In this document: one piece after another, positions 1 through 10,800 of the stretch | Position numbering within the stretch: position 1 is the stretch's first letter | How the letters are laid out: each line of letters begins with the position of its first letter | Source of the DNA: JAIOSF01 sp047159865 | GTDB taxonomy: Bacteria > Campylobacterota > Campylobacteria > Campylobacterales > Arcobacteraceae | Reading direction: 5' to 3' | Assembly (NCBI RefSeq): GCF_047159865.1 | Contig: NZ_AP038804.1 | Location: 1,922,001-1,986,000, forward strand | Length of the DNA: 64,000 nucleotides | The notes under the pieces: model-generated | Seen by the model: the letters and a program-made list of their open reading frames with translations, nothing else | The model's database searches: none | What the model was told of the DNA's origin: nothing | Program-made: the position numbers and the translations under genes

Positions 1-719
1 TAGCGATTTCAGGTATCCCTCCATTTTCTGGATTTTTCTCAAAAGATGCTATTTTAGCAGCAGCTTTTCAAGAGGAACAATACCTTATTTGGGGAATAGG
101 GATGTTTACAGCATTTTTAACAGCATTTTATATGTTTAGATTATATTTTGTAGTTTTTGTTGCGCCAACAAAATCTAAAAAAGAGTATGTTTATACTTCA
201 AAAACAATTACATTGCCGTTGTTAGTTTTAGCAGTAGGTGCATTTGGAGCTGGATTTTTAAACTTTCCTGCAGTTTTTGGAGGAAATCATTTTGTAGACA
301 CTTGGTTGGGACAACTAAATTCTAAAACAATACACTTAAGTCATGCAACAGAATATATTTTGATGATAGTATCAGTTGCGGTTGCTGCTGCAGGTATTTT
401 TGTAGCGTATAAAAAATATGCTAATTTTGATGTAAGTAAACCAGAAGAGGAGATAGGAATCATAGGAAATAAATTTTATATTGATGAGATTTATGACCTT
501 GTATTTGTAAAAACTCTTAAAAAACTATCTACATTTATTGATAAAGTTGTAGATAGTAAAATTATTGATGGATTTATTATGAATTCATCAGAAGGTTTTG
601 TGGAGATTGGTAAAAAAGTAGCGATGTTACAAAATGCCAATGTTCGATTTTATGCAGCGTTCATGCTTGTTGGTATGAGTTGTATATTTATTTATTTATA
701 TATTACATTAGGATTATAG
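1..719 (+). CDS. nuoL: NADH-quinone oxidoreductase subunit L, C-terminal part
   Basis: This is the 3' end of the proton-pumping membrane subunit NuoL of respiratory complex I. The frame is open from base 3 and starts with AISGIPPFSGFFSKDAIL, a signature of the NuoL/MrpA antiporter-like family. An internal ATG at 102 is not the true start. What remains shows hydrophobic membrane segments, a polar amphipathic stretch and a last transmembrane segment near the C-terminus, as expected for the lateral helix and terminal helix of NuoL. The stop is one base before nuoM, so it belongs to the nuoLMN operon. The N-terminal two thirds lie outside the window. Identification is very secure. Confidence 0.95.
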   Translation, partial: AISGIPPFSGFFSKDAILAAAFQEEQYLIWGIGMFTAFLTAFYMFRLYFVVFVAPTKSKKEYVYTSKTITLPLLVLAVGAFGAGFLNFPAVFGGNHFVDTWLGQLNSKTIHLSHATEYILMIVSVAVAAAGIFVAYKKYANFDVSKPEEEIGIIGNKFYIDEIYDLVFVKTLKKLSTFIDKVVDSKIIDGFIMNSSEGFVEIGKKVAMLQNANVRFYAAFMLVGMSCIFIYLYITLGL

Positions 720-720
720 T

Positions 721-2208
721 ATGAGTTCAGATATACTTTCGTTTATTATATTTTTACCAGCGATTGTAGCATTTGGTTTAATGCTAACAACACGAGATGT
801 AAATACAATTAGAAATATAGCATTTTTAACAACTACTGTAATCTTAGCACTAGTTCTTAAAATCTATATTGAGTTTGAACCAAGTGCAGGGATGCAGTTT
901 GTGACAAATGTTCCTTGGATTGAGTCTTATGGTATACATTATTATGTAGGTTTAGATGGTTTTTCATTAACTATTTTGATGATGATTGCTGTTTTGATTC
1001 CTACAGCTTATTTACTTCTTTGGGAAGGGAAAACTAAAGGATATTGGATCAATATGCTTTTAGTGCAAGCAGGTGTAACAGGTACACTTCTTTCTCTTGA
1101 TGTTATTTTATTTTACTTCTTTTGGGAAGTTATGCTTTTACCAGTATTTTTAATGATTGGTGCGTATGGTTTTGGAGATAAGGTAGCTACAACTATTAAA
1201 GTAACTGTATATACAATGGCAGGATCACTTCTTATGTTTGTTGCTATTGCTTATTTGGGTGTTGCTTATCATACTGAATTTGGTGAGTGGTCATTTGCTT
1301 ATAATGAGTTAGTAAAAATTACTACTCTTGATTATACTACACAAGTATGGCTATTTTTGGCATTTTTAGCAGCTTTTGCTATTAAAATTCCATTGTTTCC
1401 TTTACACACTTGGATTATGGAAACATACAAAAATGCACCTACAGGAGCTGTTTTTTTACTTTCATCTATCATGGCTAAACTTGGTGTTTATGCTATTGTA
1501 AGATTTATGATTCCAATATTCCCTGAAATTTATGTTGAGTTTTCAATCTATTTTGTAGCAATTGGTATTTTTGGTTTAGTATATTTTGGTATCGCTGCAT
1601 TTATGCAAGATGATATCAAACGGATGTTTGCGTATGCTTCTGCTTCACACCTTAGTTTAATTGCAGCAGGTATTTTCTCTCTCAATGAATATGGTATCAA
1701 TGGTGCATTATATTTAATCATTGCTCATGCTATTTCTACTGGTGCATTATTTTTACTTGTAGGGTTGATTCATGAACAAACTGGTTTTAAAACTATGAAA
1801 GATTTAGGTGGTATTGCTTCGCAAGCTCCTGTATTTACTTTTATTTTTGCAATTATGTTATTTGCAAATGTAGGATTGCCAGGTACAAATGGTTTCGTTT
1901 CTGAGCTTTTGATTATTTTTGGTATTTATGAATTTAACCATATTTTAGGTTATGTTGCCGCTACAACTGTTATTATTGGGGCTTCATATATGTTATGGAT
2001 GTTTCAAAAAGCAATTTTACAAGATAGACCAGAGGGTTCTGCTGTTTTAAAAATGAGAGACTTAAAGATAAAAGAGATAATTGCTTTTATTCCATGGGTT
2101 ATATTAGTATTTTTAATGGGGCTTTATCCTGATATATTTATCGATAAATTTGAGCCAACAGTTACACACTACTTACAAGATATTTTACATATAGGAGCAA
2201 CAAAATGA
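721..2208 (+). CDS. nuoM: NADH-quinone oxidoreductase subunit M
   Basis: Antiporter-like membrane subunit of complex I that takes part in proton translocation. The 495-aa length is normal for NuoM. The protein is almost entirely transmembrane. Key ionisable residues of the family are visible: Glu136 in FFWEVMLLP, Lys222 and His229 in IKIPLFPLHTW, and Lys253 in SIMAKLG. The ATG start follows the nuoL stop by one base and the stop overlaps the nuoN start (ATGA), so translation is probably coupled along the operon. Nothing odd is seen. Confidence 0.97.
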   Translation: MSSDILSFIIFLPAIVAFGLMLTTRDVNTIRNIAFLTTTVILALVLKIYIEFEPSAGMQFVTNVPWIESYGIHYYVGLDGFSLTILMMIAVLIPTAYLLLWEGKTKGYWINMLLVQAGVTGTLLSLDVILFYFFWEVMLLPVFLMIGAYGFGDKVATTIKVTVYTMAGSLLMFVAIAYLGVAYHTEFGEWSFAYNELVKITTLDYTTQVWLFLAFLAAFAIKIPLFPLHTWIMETYKNAPTGAVFLLSSIMAKLGVYAIVRFMIPIFPEIYVEFSIYFVAIGIFGLVYFGIAAFMQDDIKRMFAYASASHLSLIAAGIFSLNEYGINGALYLIIAHAISTGALFLLVGLIHEQTGFKTMKDLGGIASQAPVFTFIFAIMLFANVGLPGTNGFVSELLIIFGIYEFNHILGYVAATTVIIGASYMLWMFQKAILQDRPEGSAVLKMRDLKIKEIIAFIPWVILVFLMGLYPDIFIDKFEPTVTHYLQDILHIGATK

Positions 2209-3728
2209 GTGAATTTATCTATTTAATACCTGCTTTAACAGTTTTAATAGGTGCTTTAGTACTTATGTTTATGAGCATGTATGAAAAATTCAAAACAAGA
2301 GATTTTATTGTTGTCTCTACCGTATTTCTAGTGATTGCTTTAGGATTTTGTTTAGCAAAATTTACAGTTTTTTATTCTGTTATACCTTTTAGTGAAGTTA
2401 TTAACAATGTTTTAATATTTGATTCTTTTTCAAATTATTTCAACATACTGTTGATTGTTGGGACAATACTTACTCTTTTAATAGGGGAACATTATTTTCA
2501 ACATCGATCATTTTTTAAAGGGGAGTTTTTCTCTATATTGATGTTTGCATTATTTGGTATGATGCTTCTTTCTCATGCAAATGAATTGATTACTGCATAT
2601 TTAGCACTTGAAATTGCTTCTTTTGCTGTTTATATTATGGTTGGGTTTAATACTGAAAATTCTAAAAGAGTTGAAGCTATTTTCAAATATTTAGTTTTGG
2701 GTGCATTTATAGGATCTTTTTATCTTTTAGGTGTTGTTTTAGTGTATGGTGCAACTGGTACTACAAACTTAACTCAAATAGGAGAATTTATTTTAACACA
2801 TACAGGCGATGATATGATTTTAGTGTATATAGGATTGACTTTAATCTTTTTTACATTTTTATTTAAAATTGCAGCATTTCCTTTTCAGTCTTGGGTTCTT
2901 GATATCTATCGAGGTGCGCCTATGGTTATTACAGCGTATATGGCATCAACATTTAAGATTGCGATCTTCTCATTTTTCTTAAGAGCTATTTTGCATGACT
3001 TTGCTCCTATTATTGACTTTTGGGATACTATTATCTCTGTTATTATTATCTTTACACTTATCTTTGGTACATGGCTTGCTATTACACAAAATATTGTAAA
3101 AAGAATGTTAGCAGCATCATCAATAGTACATACAGGATATTTACTTTTAGCATTTATAGCGTTGAGTTATAAAGATGGAATGATCATAAATATTGATTCA
3201 GCGTATGCAACTATGTTTTATCTTTTAGCATATTTATTATCTGCTTTAGGTTCGTTTGGTTTGGCTTCTCATATTATTTCAGAAACAAATGTCAAAGTTA
3301 CTTATGATGACTTTAAAGGTTTATCAAAACAGCGACCATTTTTAGCAGCAATGATGACAATATTTTTATTTTCTTTAGCAGGAATCCCTTCTACTATTGG
3401 ATTTATTGGTAAGTTTTATGTATTTACAGAAGCTATAAATGCTGGATATATGGGTCTTACAGTATTGGCTATTTTGGCTACTATTGTGTCTGTGTATTAC
3501 TACTTCAAACTTATTGCTATGATGTATTTTTATCCTCCTAAAGAGGAGTGCATCTCTGAAGAATTTAACGATAAAAGAGTTTCAACATACGCTATTGCAT
3601 TTGTAGCAATTCTTACAGTTCTTGGTGGTGTTGGTTCTGCTATTGTATTCTTTATTCCAGTTATGAATATTGATTCAATTATCGAATTAACAAAAATAGC
3701 TGTTCAATCGTTATTTATATTACGATAA
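2205..3728 (+). CDS. nuoN: NADH-quinone oxidoreductase subunit N
   Basis: Third antiporter-like membrane subunit of complex I, 507 aa, within the usual range for NuoN. Visible family features are the conserved Glu in AYLALEIASFAVYIM, the motif FKIAAFPFQSWVLDIYRGAP with its lysine, and FKIAIF further on. The start overlaps the nuoM stop by four bases (ATGA). It is the last gene of the nuo operon: a strong intrinsic terminator begins three bases after its stop. In Campylobacterota complex I often takes electrons from a donor other than NADH, but the genes that would show this lie outside the window. Confidence 0.96.
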   Translation: MSEFIYLIPALTVLIGALVLMFMSMYEKFKTRDFIVVSTVFLVIALGFCLAKFTVFYSVIPFSEVINNVLIFDSFSNYFNILLIVGTILTLLIGEHYFQHRSFFKGEFFSILMFALFGMMLLSHANELITAYLALEIASFAVYIMVGFNTENSKRVEAIFKYLVLGAFIGSFYLLGVVLVYGATGTTNLTQIGEFILTHTGDDMILVYIGLTLIFFTFLFKIAAFPFQSWVLDIYRGAPMVITAYMASTFKIAIFSFFLRAILHDFAPIIDFWDTIISVIIIFTLIFGTWLAITQNIVKRMLAASSIVHTGYLLLAFIALSYKDGMIINIDSAYATMFYLLAYLLSALGSFGLASHIISETNVKVTYDDFKGLSKQRPFLAAMMTIFLFSLAGIPSTIGFIGKFYVFTEAINAGYMGLTVLAILATIVSVYYYFKLIAMMYFYPPKEECISEEFNDKRVSTYAIAFVAILTVLGGVGSAIVFFIPVMNIDSIIELTKIAVQSLFILR

Positions 3729-3730
3729 TC

Positions 3731-3760
3731 AACAAAAAACTCTTTTGAGTTTTTTGTTTT
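3731..3760 (+). terminator. Intrinsic terminator after nuoN
   Basis: Perfect 12-bp inverted repeat (AACAAAAAACTC / GAGTTTTTTGTT) with a TTTT loop at 3743-3746, running into a T-rich tract. It starts three bases after the nuoN stop and precedes a new promoter, so it closes the nuo operon. The A-rich left arm would also give a U-tract on the opposite strand, but no minus-strand gene ends here. Confidence 0.88.
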
Positions 3761-3804
3761 CATCATATTTCTTATTAAAAAAACTTATATTAAAAAAATT
3801 GCGT

Positions 3805-3838
3805 TATAATAATTTTTTAATTTCAAGGAATATTAATG
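3805..3838 (+). promoter_or_regulatory. -10 box and ribosome binding site of the binding-protein/kinase pair
   Basis: A perfect TATAAT lies at 3805-3810, after a T/A-rich stretch of the kind that replaces the -35 box in Campylobacterota promoters. An AAGGA ribosome binding site at 3825-3829 sits six bases before the ATG at 3836. Read from sequence only. Confidence 0.6.
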
Positions 3839-4624
3839 AGTTTTCTATTTAAAATTTGCTTACTTAGTTCTTTACTTTTTGCTACACTTGTAGCTAAAAA
3901 TAATAAACTAGAAAACATACTACAATCAAATAAAATCAAAGTCTGTATTTGGACAAACTATTATGGTATATCATATTTGGATCAAAGAACACAAAAACTT
4001 ATAGGAATAGATGTTGATTTAGCCAAAGAACTTGCAAAAGATTTAGGTGTAGGTCTTGAATTTGTGCCAAGTTCATTTGCAACACTAATTGATGATGTGA
4101 CTTCAAACAGATGTGATATAGCAATGTTTGCTATTGGAAACACAAAAAAAAGACGACAAAAAATCCGTTTTACGACTCCTCACCTTTCTAGTGATATTTA
4201 TGCAGTGACAACAAAATCAAATAAAAAAATAAAGAGTTGGGATGATATTGATAAAAAAGAAAATGTAGTAGCTGTTGCAAAGGGTATGTATCATGAAACA
4301 GTGATGAAAAAAAATCTTAAAAATGCAGAGCTATTAGTGGTAAATAGTTATAAAGCTAGAGAAAATGAAGTTTTATCTGGACGGGCTGATGTTTTTATGA
4401 GTGATTATCCATTTGGAAAAAGAATGCTTGCAAAAACAAATTGGGCAAAACTTATCGAACCTATTTCTACATATCATATGACACCATACGCTTGGGCTGT
4501 TGCATACGGAAATGAAAATTTTTACCAAAGAGTAGAAAAGTTTATTCAAGATATTAAATATGATGGAAGACTCTTGCACTATGCAAAAAAGAATGATTTA
4601 GAAGCAATTGTAAAGTTGAAATAA
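3836..4624 (+). CDS. Periplasmic amino-acid-type solute-binding protein (SBP_bac_3 family)
   Basis: A 262-aa extracellular solute-binding protein of family 3, the class that captures amino acids and similar small ligands in the periplasm. A signal peptide is visible (Lys near the N-terminus, then a hydrophobic run and cleavage near LVAKNN). The family pattern follows: GIDVDLAKELAKDLGV, then FVPSSFATLIDDVTSNRCDIA, then the hinge segment with KGMYHETV. No permease or ATPase gene is next to it. Instead a sensor kinase starts five bases downstream, so it may present a ligand to that kinase rather than feed a transporter. That role is inferred; the fold assignment is firm. Confidence 0.85.
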   Translation: MSFLFKICLLSSLLFATLVAKNNKLENILQSNKIKVCIWTNYYGISYLDQRTQKLIGIDVDLAKELAKDLGVGLEFVPSSFATLIDDVTSNRCDIAMFAIGNTKKRRQKIRFTTPHLSSDIYAVTTKSNKKIKSWDDIDKKENVVAVAKGMYHETVMKKNLKNAELLVVNSYKARENEVLSGRADVFMSDYPFGKRMLAKTNWAKLIEPISTYHMTPYAWAVAYGNENFYQRVEKFIQDIKYDGRLLHYAKKNDLEAIVKLK

Positions 4625-4629
4625 ATCCT

Positions 4630-6684
4630 TTGAAACAATTTCAGAAAATAGGTTTAGTAGCTTTTTTAATTGTAGTATTACTTATAAGTAGTATGACATA
4701 CACTACAACTATATTAAAAGAGGAATCTGAACTAAATTATTTGAAAAATACTGAACTACATGTAAATAGTTTCAATGAGCAAATAACTCAAATAATGCTA
4801 AGTATTACAAGAAATATTGATAATATAAGTTTAGTAATCGAAAAAGAAAAGTTACTCAAAAAAAGAGTAAAAAATATTTTATATGATAACACTTTTATCC
4901 GTTCTATTAGTATTTTGAATGATAATAAGAAAATAGTATATAGTTCAAATAACAATAATTTGAATCATACCCTTGATATAAGTGAGTATTATCCAAAACC
5001 GCTTTTTTCAGAAACAATTTTACGCTTTGGTGAGGTTATAAAAGGGAGAGACCTTTTTCAAAAAGATGATTTATTAACTATTGTACCAGTTAGTAAAGTA
5101 ATTATAAAAGACAATAAAAAATATACTGTAATAATTGCTATTAGCAATGACTATTTCATCAATAAATTTTTAAATAATATTCATCAAAATACAGAAGAAC
5201 TTCAAATAGTGCGTATTGATGGAAAATTGCTTTTTTCAACACATAACGATTTGCAAACAAAGAGTACGACAATAGAAACAAAACTTTTTCAAGAGAGTAT
5301 AAAAAATATTTCTAGTTCTGGAATTGAAGTGATTGATGGAGAAAAATATATCTCTGCATATAGTCTAACAGACACTTTTCCTTTATGTATTGCTATCAAA
5401 CTTGATTATGAAAAAGCAATGAAAAATTGGGAGTTGAAAAATAGACTTGCTTTGATGTTTTTCTCTTTACTGATTATTATTATTACGGTTATTATTATTC
5501 AATTATTATTAAAATATACAAAAACAAAAAATAAAGAGATCAAATATCAAAAACAACTACTAAAAAATCAAGAAAAGCTTAGAAATGCTTATATTGTATA
5601 TGACAACACAAATGATGGTATTTTGATTACAGATAAAAACTTAAATATAATTGATGTAAATCGATCATTTATAATCAACACAGGATACACAAAAGATGAA
5701 GTATATGGGCAGAAGCCAAATATACTAAAATCAGATGAACATGATCAAAGTTTTTATCAAAATATGTGGGAAAGTTTAAATACAAATAGTTTTTGGAATG
5801 GTGAAATTGTAAATAAAAATAAACAAGGTGGGTTATATACAGAGCTTTTAACCATCAATAAAGTTTGTGATAAAGAGGGGAATATTCAAAACTATATTGG
5901 TGTATTTACAAATATTACAAAAGAGAAAAATCAAGGTATATTATTGCAAGAGAAAGAGAGATTTATTTTTCAACAGTCCAAAATGGCTGCAATGGGTGAG
6001 ATGCTTGAAAATATAGCACATCAATGGAGACAACCGCTTTCTATTATATCTACAGCAGCTACTGGTATCAAAATGGAAAAAGAGTTTGGAATATCAAAAG
6101 AGTCAGTAGAGATTGAGCGTTTGACCATCATCAATGATTCTGCTCAGTTTTTATCTCAAACAATAGATGACTTTAGAAACTTTTTCAAACCAGATAAAGA
6201 GAAAGAGGAATTTTTTATTCAAGAAGCAGTTGAACAAACACTGAAGATAGTTAGTTCAAAATTTAGAAATAGAAATATCGAAATCATTCAAAATATAGAA
6301 AATATACAAGTGAAAGTTTACAAAAGTGAACTTATTCAGGTTATTATGAATATTTTAAATAATGCCAGAGATGTACTAGAAGAACAAGATATAGAAGAAA
6401 GAATAGTTCTAATCGACACATTTAAAGAGCTTAATAGTGTAATCATTATGATCAAAGATAGTGGAGGAGGGATTGATCCTAAAATTATAAACAAAATATT
6501 TGATCCTTATTTTACAACAAAACATCAATCTCAAGGTACAGGAATAGGGTTGTATATGTCTGAAGAGATTATAAGAAAACATATGAATGGTTCTATAACT
6601 GTTGAAAACACTATATTTGAGTATAAGCATAAAGAATATAAAGGAGCTTTATTTACTATTGCTATCCCTTTACAAATGGAATAA
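4630..6684 (+). CDS. Membrane sensor histidine kinase with PAS domain
   Basis: A 684-aa sensor kinase. A first membrane helix at about residues 7-27 and a second at about 274-296 enclose a roughly 245-residue periplasmic sensor region, probably Cache-like. A PAS domain follows at about 320-430, then the phosphoacceptor helix with His464 in NIAHQWRQPLSII. The HATPase domain has the N-box NILNNARDVL, a G-box DSGGGI and FDPYFTTKHQSQGTGIGLYM. The H-box style is typical of Campylobacterota. The start is TTG at 4630, with no good Shine-Dalgarno sequence, so coupling to the binding-protein gene five bases upstream is likely. No response regulator is adjacent, so it is an orphan kinase here. The ligand is unknown. 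Confidence 0.88.
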   Translation: MKQFQKIGLVAFLIVVLLISSMTYTTTILKEESELNYLKNTELHVNSFNEQITQIMLSITRNIDNISLVIEKEKLLKKRVKNILYDNTFIRSISILNDNKKIVYSSNNNNLNHTLDISEYYPKPLFSETILRFGEVIKGRDLFQKDDLLTIVPVSKVIIKDNKKYTVIIAISNDYFINKFLNNIHQNTEELQIVRIDGKLLFSTHNDLQTKSTTIETKLFQESIKNISSSGIEVIDGEKYISAYSLTDTFPLCIAIKLDYEKAMKNWELKNRLALMFFSLLIIIITVIIIQLLLKYTKTKNKEIKYQKQLLKNQEKLRNAYIVYDNTNDGILITDKNLNIIDVNRSFIINTGYTKDEVYGQKPNILKSDEHDQSFYQNMWESLNTNSFWNGEIVNKNKQGGLYTELLTINKVCDKEGNIQNYIGVFTNITKEKNQGILLQEKERFIFQQSKMAAMGEMLENIAHQWRQPLSIISTAATGIKMEKEFGISKESVEIERLTIINDSAQFLSQTIDDFRNFFKPDKEKEEFFIQEAVEQTLKIVSSKFRNRNIEIIQNIENIQVKVYKSELIQVIMNILNNARDVLEEQDIEERIVLIDTFKELNSVIIMIKDSGGGIDPKIINKIFDPYFTTKHQSQGTGIGLYMSEEIIRKHMNGSITVENTIFEYKHKEYKGALFTIAIPLQME

Positions 6685-6685
6685 A

Positions 6686-7870
6686 ATGAAAATCTTACAT
6701 ACATCAGACTGGCATCTTGGTCAAAAATTTATGGGAAAAAGTAGGCAAGAGGAACACTTCTCTTTTCTCTCATGGCTTGTTGAGACAATAAAAAAAGAAA
6801 ATATCGATGTGCTTATCGTAGCAGGTGATATTTTTGATACGGGAAATCCTCCAAACTATGCACTAGAACTCTACTATAACTTTTTAAAACAACTCTATTC
6901 TATACAAAACTTATATGTCATCATCACCGCTGGAAATCATGACTCTATCTCTACTCTTAAAGCTAGTAAACAATTACTTGAAGCTATGAATGTTTATGTT
7001 GTTACATCAGGGGAAAGTGATGAAAATGAACTTATCTCTATTTATAAAGAAAACAAACTGCAAGGTGTGGTTTGTGCTGTTCCATTTTTAAGAGATAGTG
7101 TTGTACGAAAAGCAATAAGTGGACAAACTGTAAATGATAAAGAATCATCACTCAATGATGGAATCAAACAACACTATAGAGATGTTTATGAAAAAGCGAT
7201 TGAACTTACAAAAAAAGACAATCTTCCTATTATAGCTACTGGACATTTGACTACAGTAGGAAGTCGTACGAGTGAGAGTGAAAGAGATATCTATATAGGT
7301 GGAACACTTGACATAGGAAGTGATTTTTTGGGTAAATATTTTGACTATGTTGCACTAGGGCATCTGCATATAAATCAAACTGTTGGAGTAGATCATGTGC
7401 GATATAGTGGTTCACCTATACCACTTAGTTTTTCAGAATCAAATCAAAAGAAAAAAGTAAATATTATCTCATTTGAAAATGATAGCGTAAGTGTAGAAGA
7501 GTTAGAAATTCCTTTATATAGAAAACTACAAGTTTTAAAAGGTAACTTGGAAACTATAAAAAAAGAGCTTGAAAATATAGGAGATAAAAGCACTTGGTGT
7601 GAGATACACTTAAAAGATGAAAACCCAATGTTTGCAAATCAAGCACTAAGAGAGTATGCAGATGAGTTAGAACTCATAGTACTAGCTATCAAAATAGATA
7701 GAACCCAAAAAAAACTTGAAGCAAAAGAGTTAGAAGTAACTAGCTTAGATGAGCTTACTCCAACTCAGGTATTTCAAAAAAGACTCGATGTAGAAGAGTT
7801 AGAAGATATTGAGTTTATCGATGAACTTACTTTAAACTTTAAAAAAGTAGTAGAAATGGTGAGTATCTAA
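6686..7870 (+). CDS. sbcD: SbcD, Mre11-type nuclease subunit of SbcCD
   Basis: Nuclease subunit of the SbcCD (bacterial Mre11-Rad50) complex, which processes DNA ends and hairpins and cleaves protein-blocked ends. The calcineurin-like phosphoesterase motifs appear in order: SDWHLGQ (Asp8, His10), VAGDIFDTG, TAGNHDS, ATGHLTT and LGHLHINQ. The start is taken as the ATG at 6686, giving 394 aa, because the protein then begins MKILHTSDWHLG as in the family. An in-frame ATG at 6602 would add 28 residues that only shadow the kinase gene. The start lies one base after the kinase stop, and the stop shares one base with the sbcC start. Confidence 0.95.
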   Translation: MKILHTSDWHLGQKFMGKSRQEEHFSFLSWLVETIKKENIDVLIVAGDIFDTGNPPNYALELYYNFLKQLYSIQNLYVIITAGNHDSISTLKASKQLLEAMNVYVVTSGESDENELISIYKENKLQGVVCAVPFLRDSVVRKAISGQTVNDKESSLNDGIKQHYRDVYEKAIELTKKDNLPIIATGHLTTVGSRTSESERDIYIGGTLDIGSDFLGKYFDYVALGHLHINQTVGVDHVRYSGSPIPLSFSESNQKKKVNIISFENDSVSVEELEIPLYRKLQVLKGNLETIKKELENIGDKSTWCEIHLKDENPMFANQALREYADELELIVLAIKIDRTQKKLEAKELEVTSLDELTPTQVFQKRLDVEELEDIEFIDELTLNFKKVVEMVSI

Positions 7871-10800
7871 TGAAAATACTAAAACTAAAAGCTTTAAATA
7901 TAAACTCACTCAAAGGTGAAACTGAAATAGACTTTAGAACCTTTTTAAATGACAATGCACTTTTTGCTATCACAGGACCCACAGGAGCTGGTAAAAGTAC
8001 TATACTAGATATCATCACTTGTGCTTTATATGGAAGAACCCCACGACTGAAAAATCCAAATGAACTGATGGCTCGACATACTGGCGAGTGTTATTGTGAA
8101 GTGGAGTTTGAGATAAAAGGGGAAATATATCGTTCTTCTTGGACTCAAAAGAGAGCTAGAAAAAACGCCGAAGGTAAGTTTCAAACTGCAAAGATGGAAC
8201 TAAGTGATGTAAACAGTGCAAAAGTACTCAAATCAACACTAAGAGATGTACCTAAATATGTAGAAGAGTTATCAGGCTTAGATTTTGATAGATTTAAACA
8301 GTCTATGGTATTAGCTCAAGGTGGATTCGATGCATTTTTAAAAGCGGATGAAAAAGAGCGATCTACACTTTTAGAGAAGATGACAGGTACACAGATATAT
8401 AAACAAATATCAGCCGAGGTATATGAACAGTACTCTTCTTGTAAATACGATATAGAGTTAGATAAAAAGATACTTGACACAAGAGAGTTATTATCGAGTA
8501 CTGAAGTAGAAGAGAAAGAAAAAGTATTAGAAGAGAACAAAAAACAAAAACAGCTTTTAGATAAAGAAGAAAAAGAATTAAGAGAGATAAAAGTATGGAT
8601 AGAGACTTTAGATAAGTTAGTACTAGAAGATAAAAACTATAGTGAACTTTATACTAGTAGCGTAAAAGAGAAAGAAGATAACAAAGAACAATACGAAAGC
8701 CTAACACTTGCTAACAAAGCTTTAAATATGCAAAGTATCTATCAAGAGTATACTGGTATAAAAACAACTATAGTAACACAAAAAGAGAAACTAAGAGTAT
8801 ATGATGAACAGTACAAGAGCTTAACTTCACAATTGCACTCACAAAATATACTAGTAGAGAGTGTAAAAAAAGAGTATGAGAAAGAAAAAATCTCTTTTGA
8901 ACAAAATAGTCTCAAACTCAAAGATATACGAGCCTTAAGAGAACAAATAAATAGTAAAGAAAAACTACAAAATGATATAGAAAATAAGCTCTCTAATCAA
9001 AAAAAAGAGTTATCAAAACTTTTTAATGTAGAAATATCTAGTATAGTAGAAGATGAAGAGTATATCACTACAGCATATACACAACAAAAAGATAAAATCA
9101 AAGTACTATATGAGCATTTAGAAGTATGTGAAAAAGAGTATAGTACTATCGAGTCTATAGTAGTAGATAAGTTAAAAAAAGAAGAAAGCTACAGACAAAG
9201 CCTTAAAAGAATAGAACAGATACAAAATACAATAGTAGAGTATGAAAAGCTTTTAGTAGATATACAAAAAGAGAAAAAGTTATCAGTAGAGTTAACAAAA
9301 CAAATAGAAGTAGATAGTACACTACAAAAAGAAAAGACAAAACTCATAGAGCAAATCACCCTAACTCTTCAAACACTCGTACAAAAAAGAGAAAATGAAC
9401 TGCTCATAGCAAAGTATGAAGATGATAGAAAAAAACTACAAAAAAATGAAGAGTGTTATTTATGTGGTTCAAAAGAGCATCCATATATCATACATAGTGT
9501 AGAAGTAAATATAGATGAAACAACTTCAAAAATAGATGAACAAAAAAGTGTACTAGTAAAAGAGAATGAGAATCTAAAACTCTATGAAAACAAACTCCTT
9601 CTAAATAACAAAAAAGTAGAAGACTGTTTACTTGAACTTACTAAACTAAATGACACAAAAGAAAAAATAGAACAGTTTTTTAAAGATACAAACTTTACAC
9701 TAGAACTCAACTCAAACGAAGAGTTAGAAGAGGAACAACAGACTTTAGAAAAAGAGATACAAGAGATAACAATCTTAAGAGAGAAAAAAGACAGAATCCA
9801 AAAAGAGAAAGAGCAGTTACAAAAGCAATATTATCTACTACAAGAACAAGAGATACAAATAGAAGCTATCTTAAAAGCTTTTGAAGAAAATAAAAAAGAG
9901 TTAAATACCCTTATAATTGAGATAGACTCTTTGAAACAAAAAAGTAAAACTATTTTAGATACAGATGATATAGAACTCTATGAAAAAAATATCACATCTA
10001 CTTACTCTGCTATCCAAACAAAATACAATGACACAACAAAAGAACTCTCAACACTCCTCTCAAAAGAGGGGTTTTTAAATACTCAAATAAAAGAGCTACA
10101 GCTCAAACAAAAAAACGATGAGCTCAAAGTAGAAAAACTACAAACCGAGTTTGAAAAAGCTTTAGTAGAAAATGATTTTAAAACACCAATAGATTTTGAA
10201 AGTGCGATTTTACCAAAAGAGAAAAGAGAAGAGTTAAGTTTATTTTGTAATAGCATAGATGAAAAATACAACAGATATAAAACTCTACAAATAGATACAA
10301 GTAAAAAACTTGAAATGCATAAAAAACAAGAGATAAAAATCCGTCCATTTGATGAGGTGATCGATGAACTAAAAGTATTAGATGAAAAAATAGATGAGAT
10401 ACAAAAAAGTATCGGAAGTAGTGAAAAAGAGCTAGAGATAAATACTCAAAATAGAACAAAAAATGAAGAAAAAATAAAAGAGCTAGAAAAAAAACAAGAG
10501 AAATTTAAAGTATGGGTAAAACTAAACGATATGATAGGCTCGGCTGATGGAAATAAGTTCGCCAAGTTTGCACAAGGTATCACCTTAGATCAGCTCATAA
10601 GTTTAGCAAATCATCATTTGAGTATTTTATCAAGTAGATATGAGCTCAAAAGAAGTAGCGAACAAAAACAACTTTTAGAAATAGAAGTGATAGATAGTTT
10701 TCAAGGTGATGTGATCCGACCAGTCAGCACACTCTCAGGTGGTGAAAGCTTCATCGTGAGTCTTTCACTAGCCCTTGGACTCTCCGAATTAGCAAGCCAA

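Noticed and set aside
6602..6685. A longer start for sbcD at 6602
   Set aside because: The extra residues lie inside the kinase gene and do not fit the family; MKILHTSDWHLG at 6686 is the conserved start.
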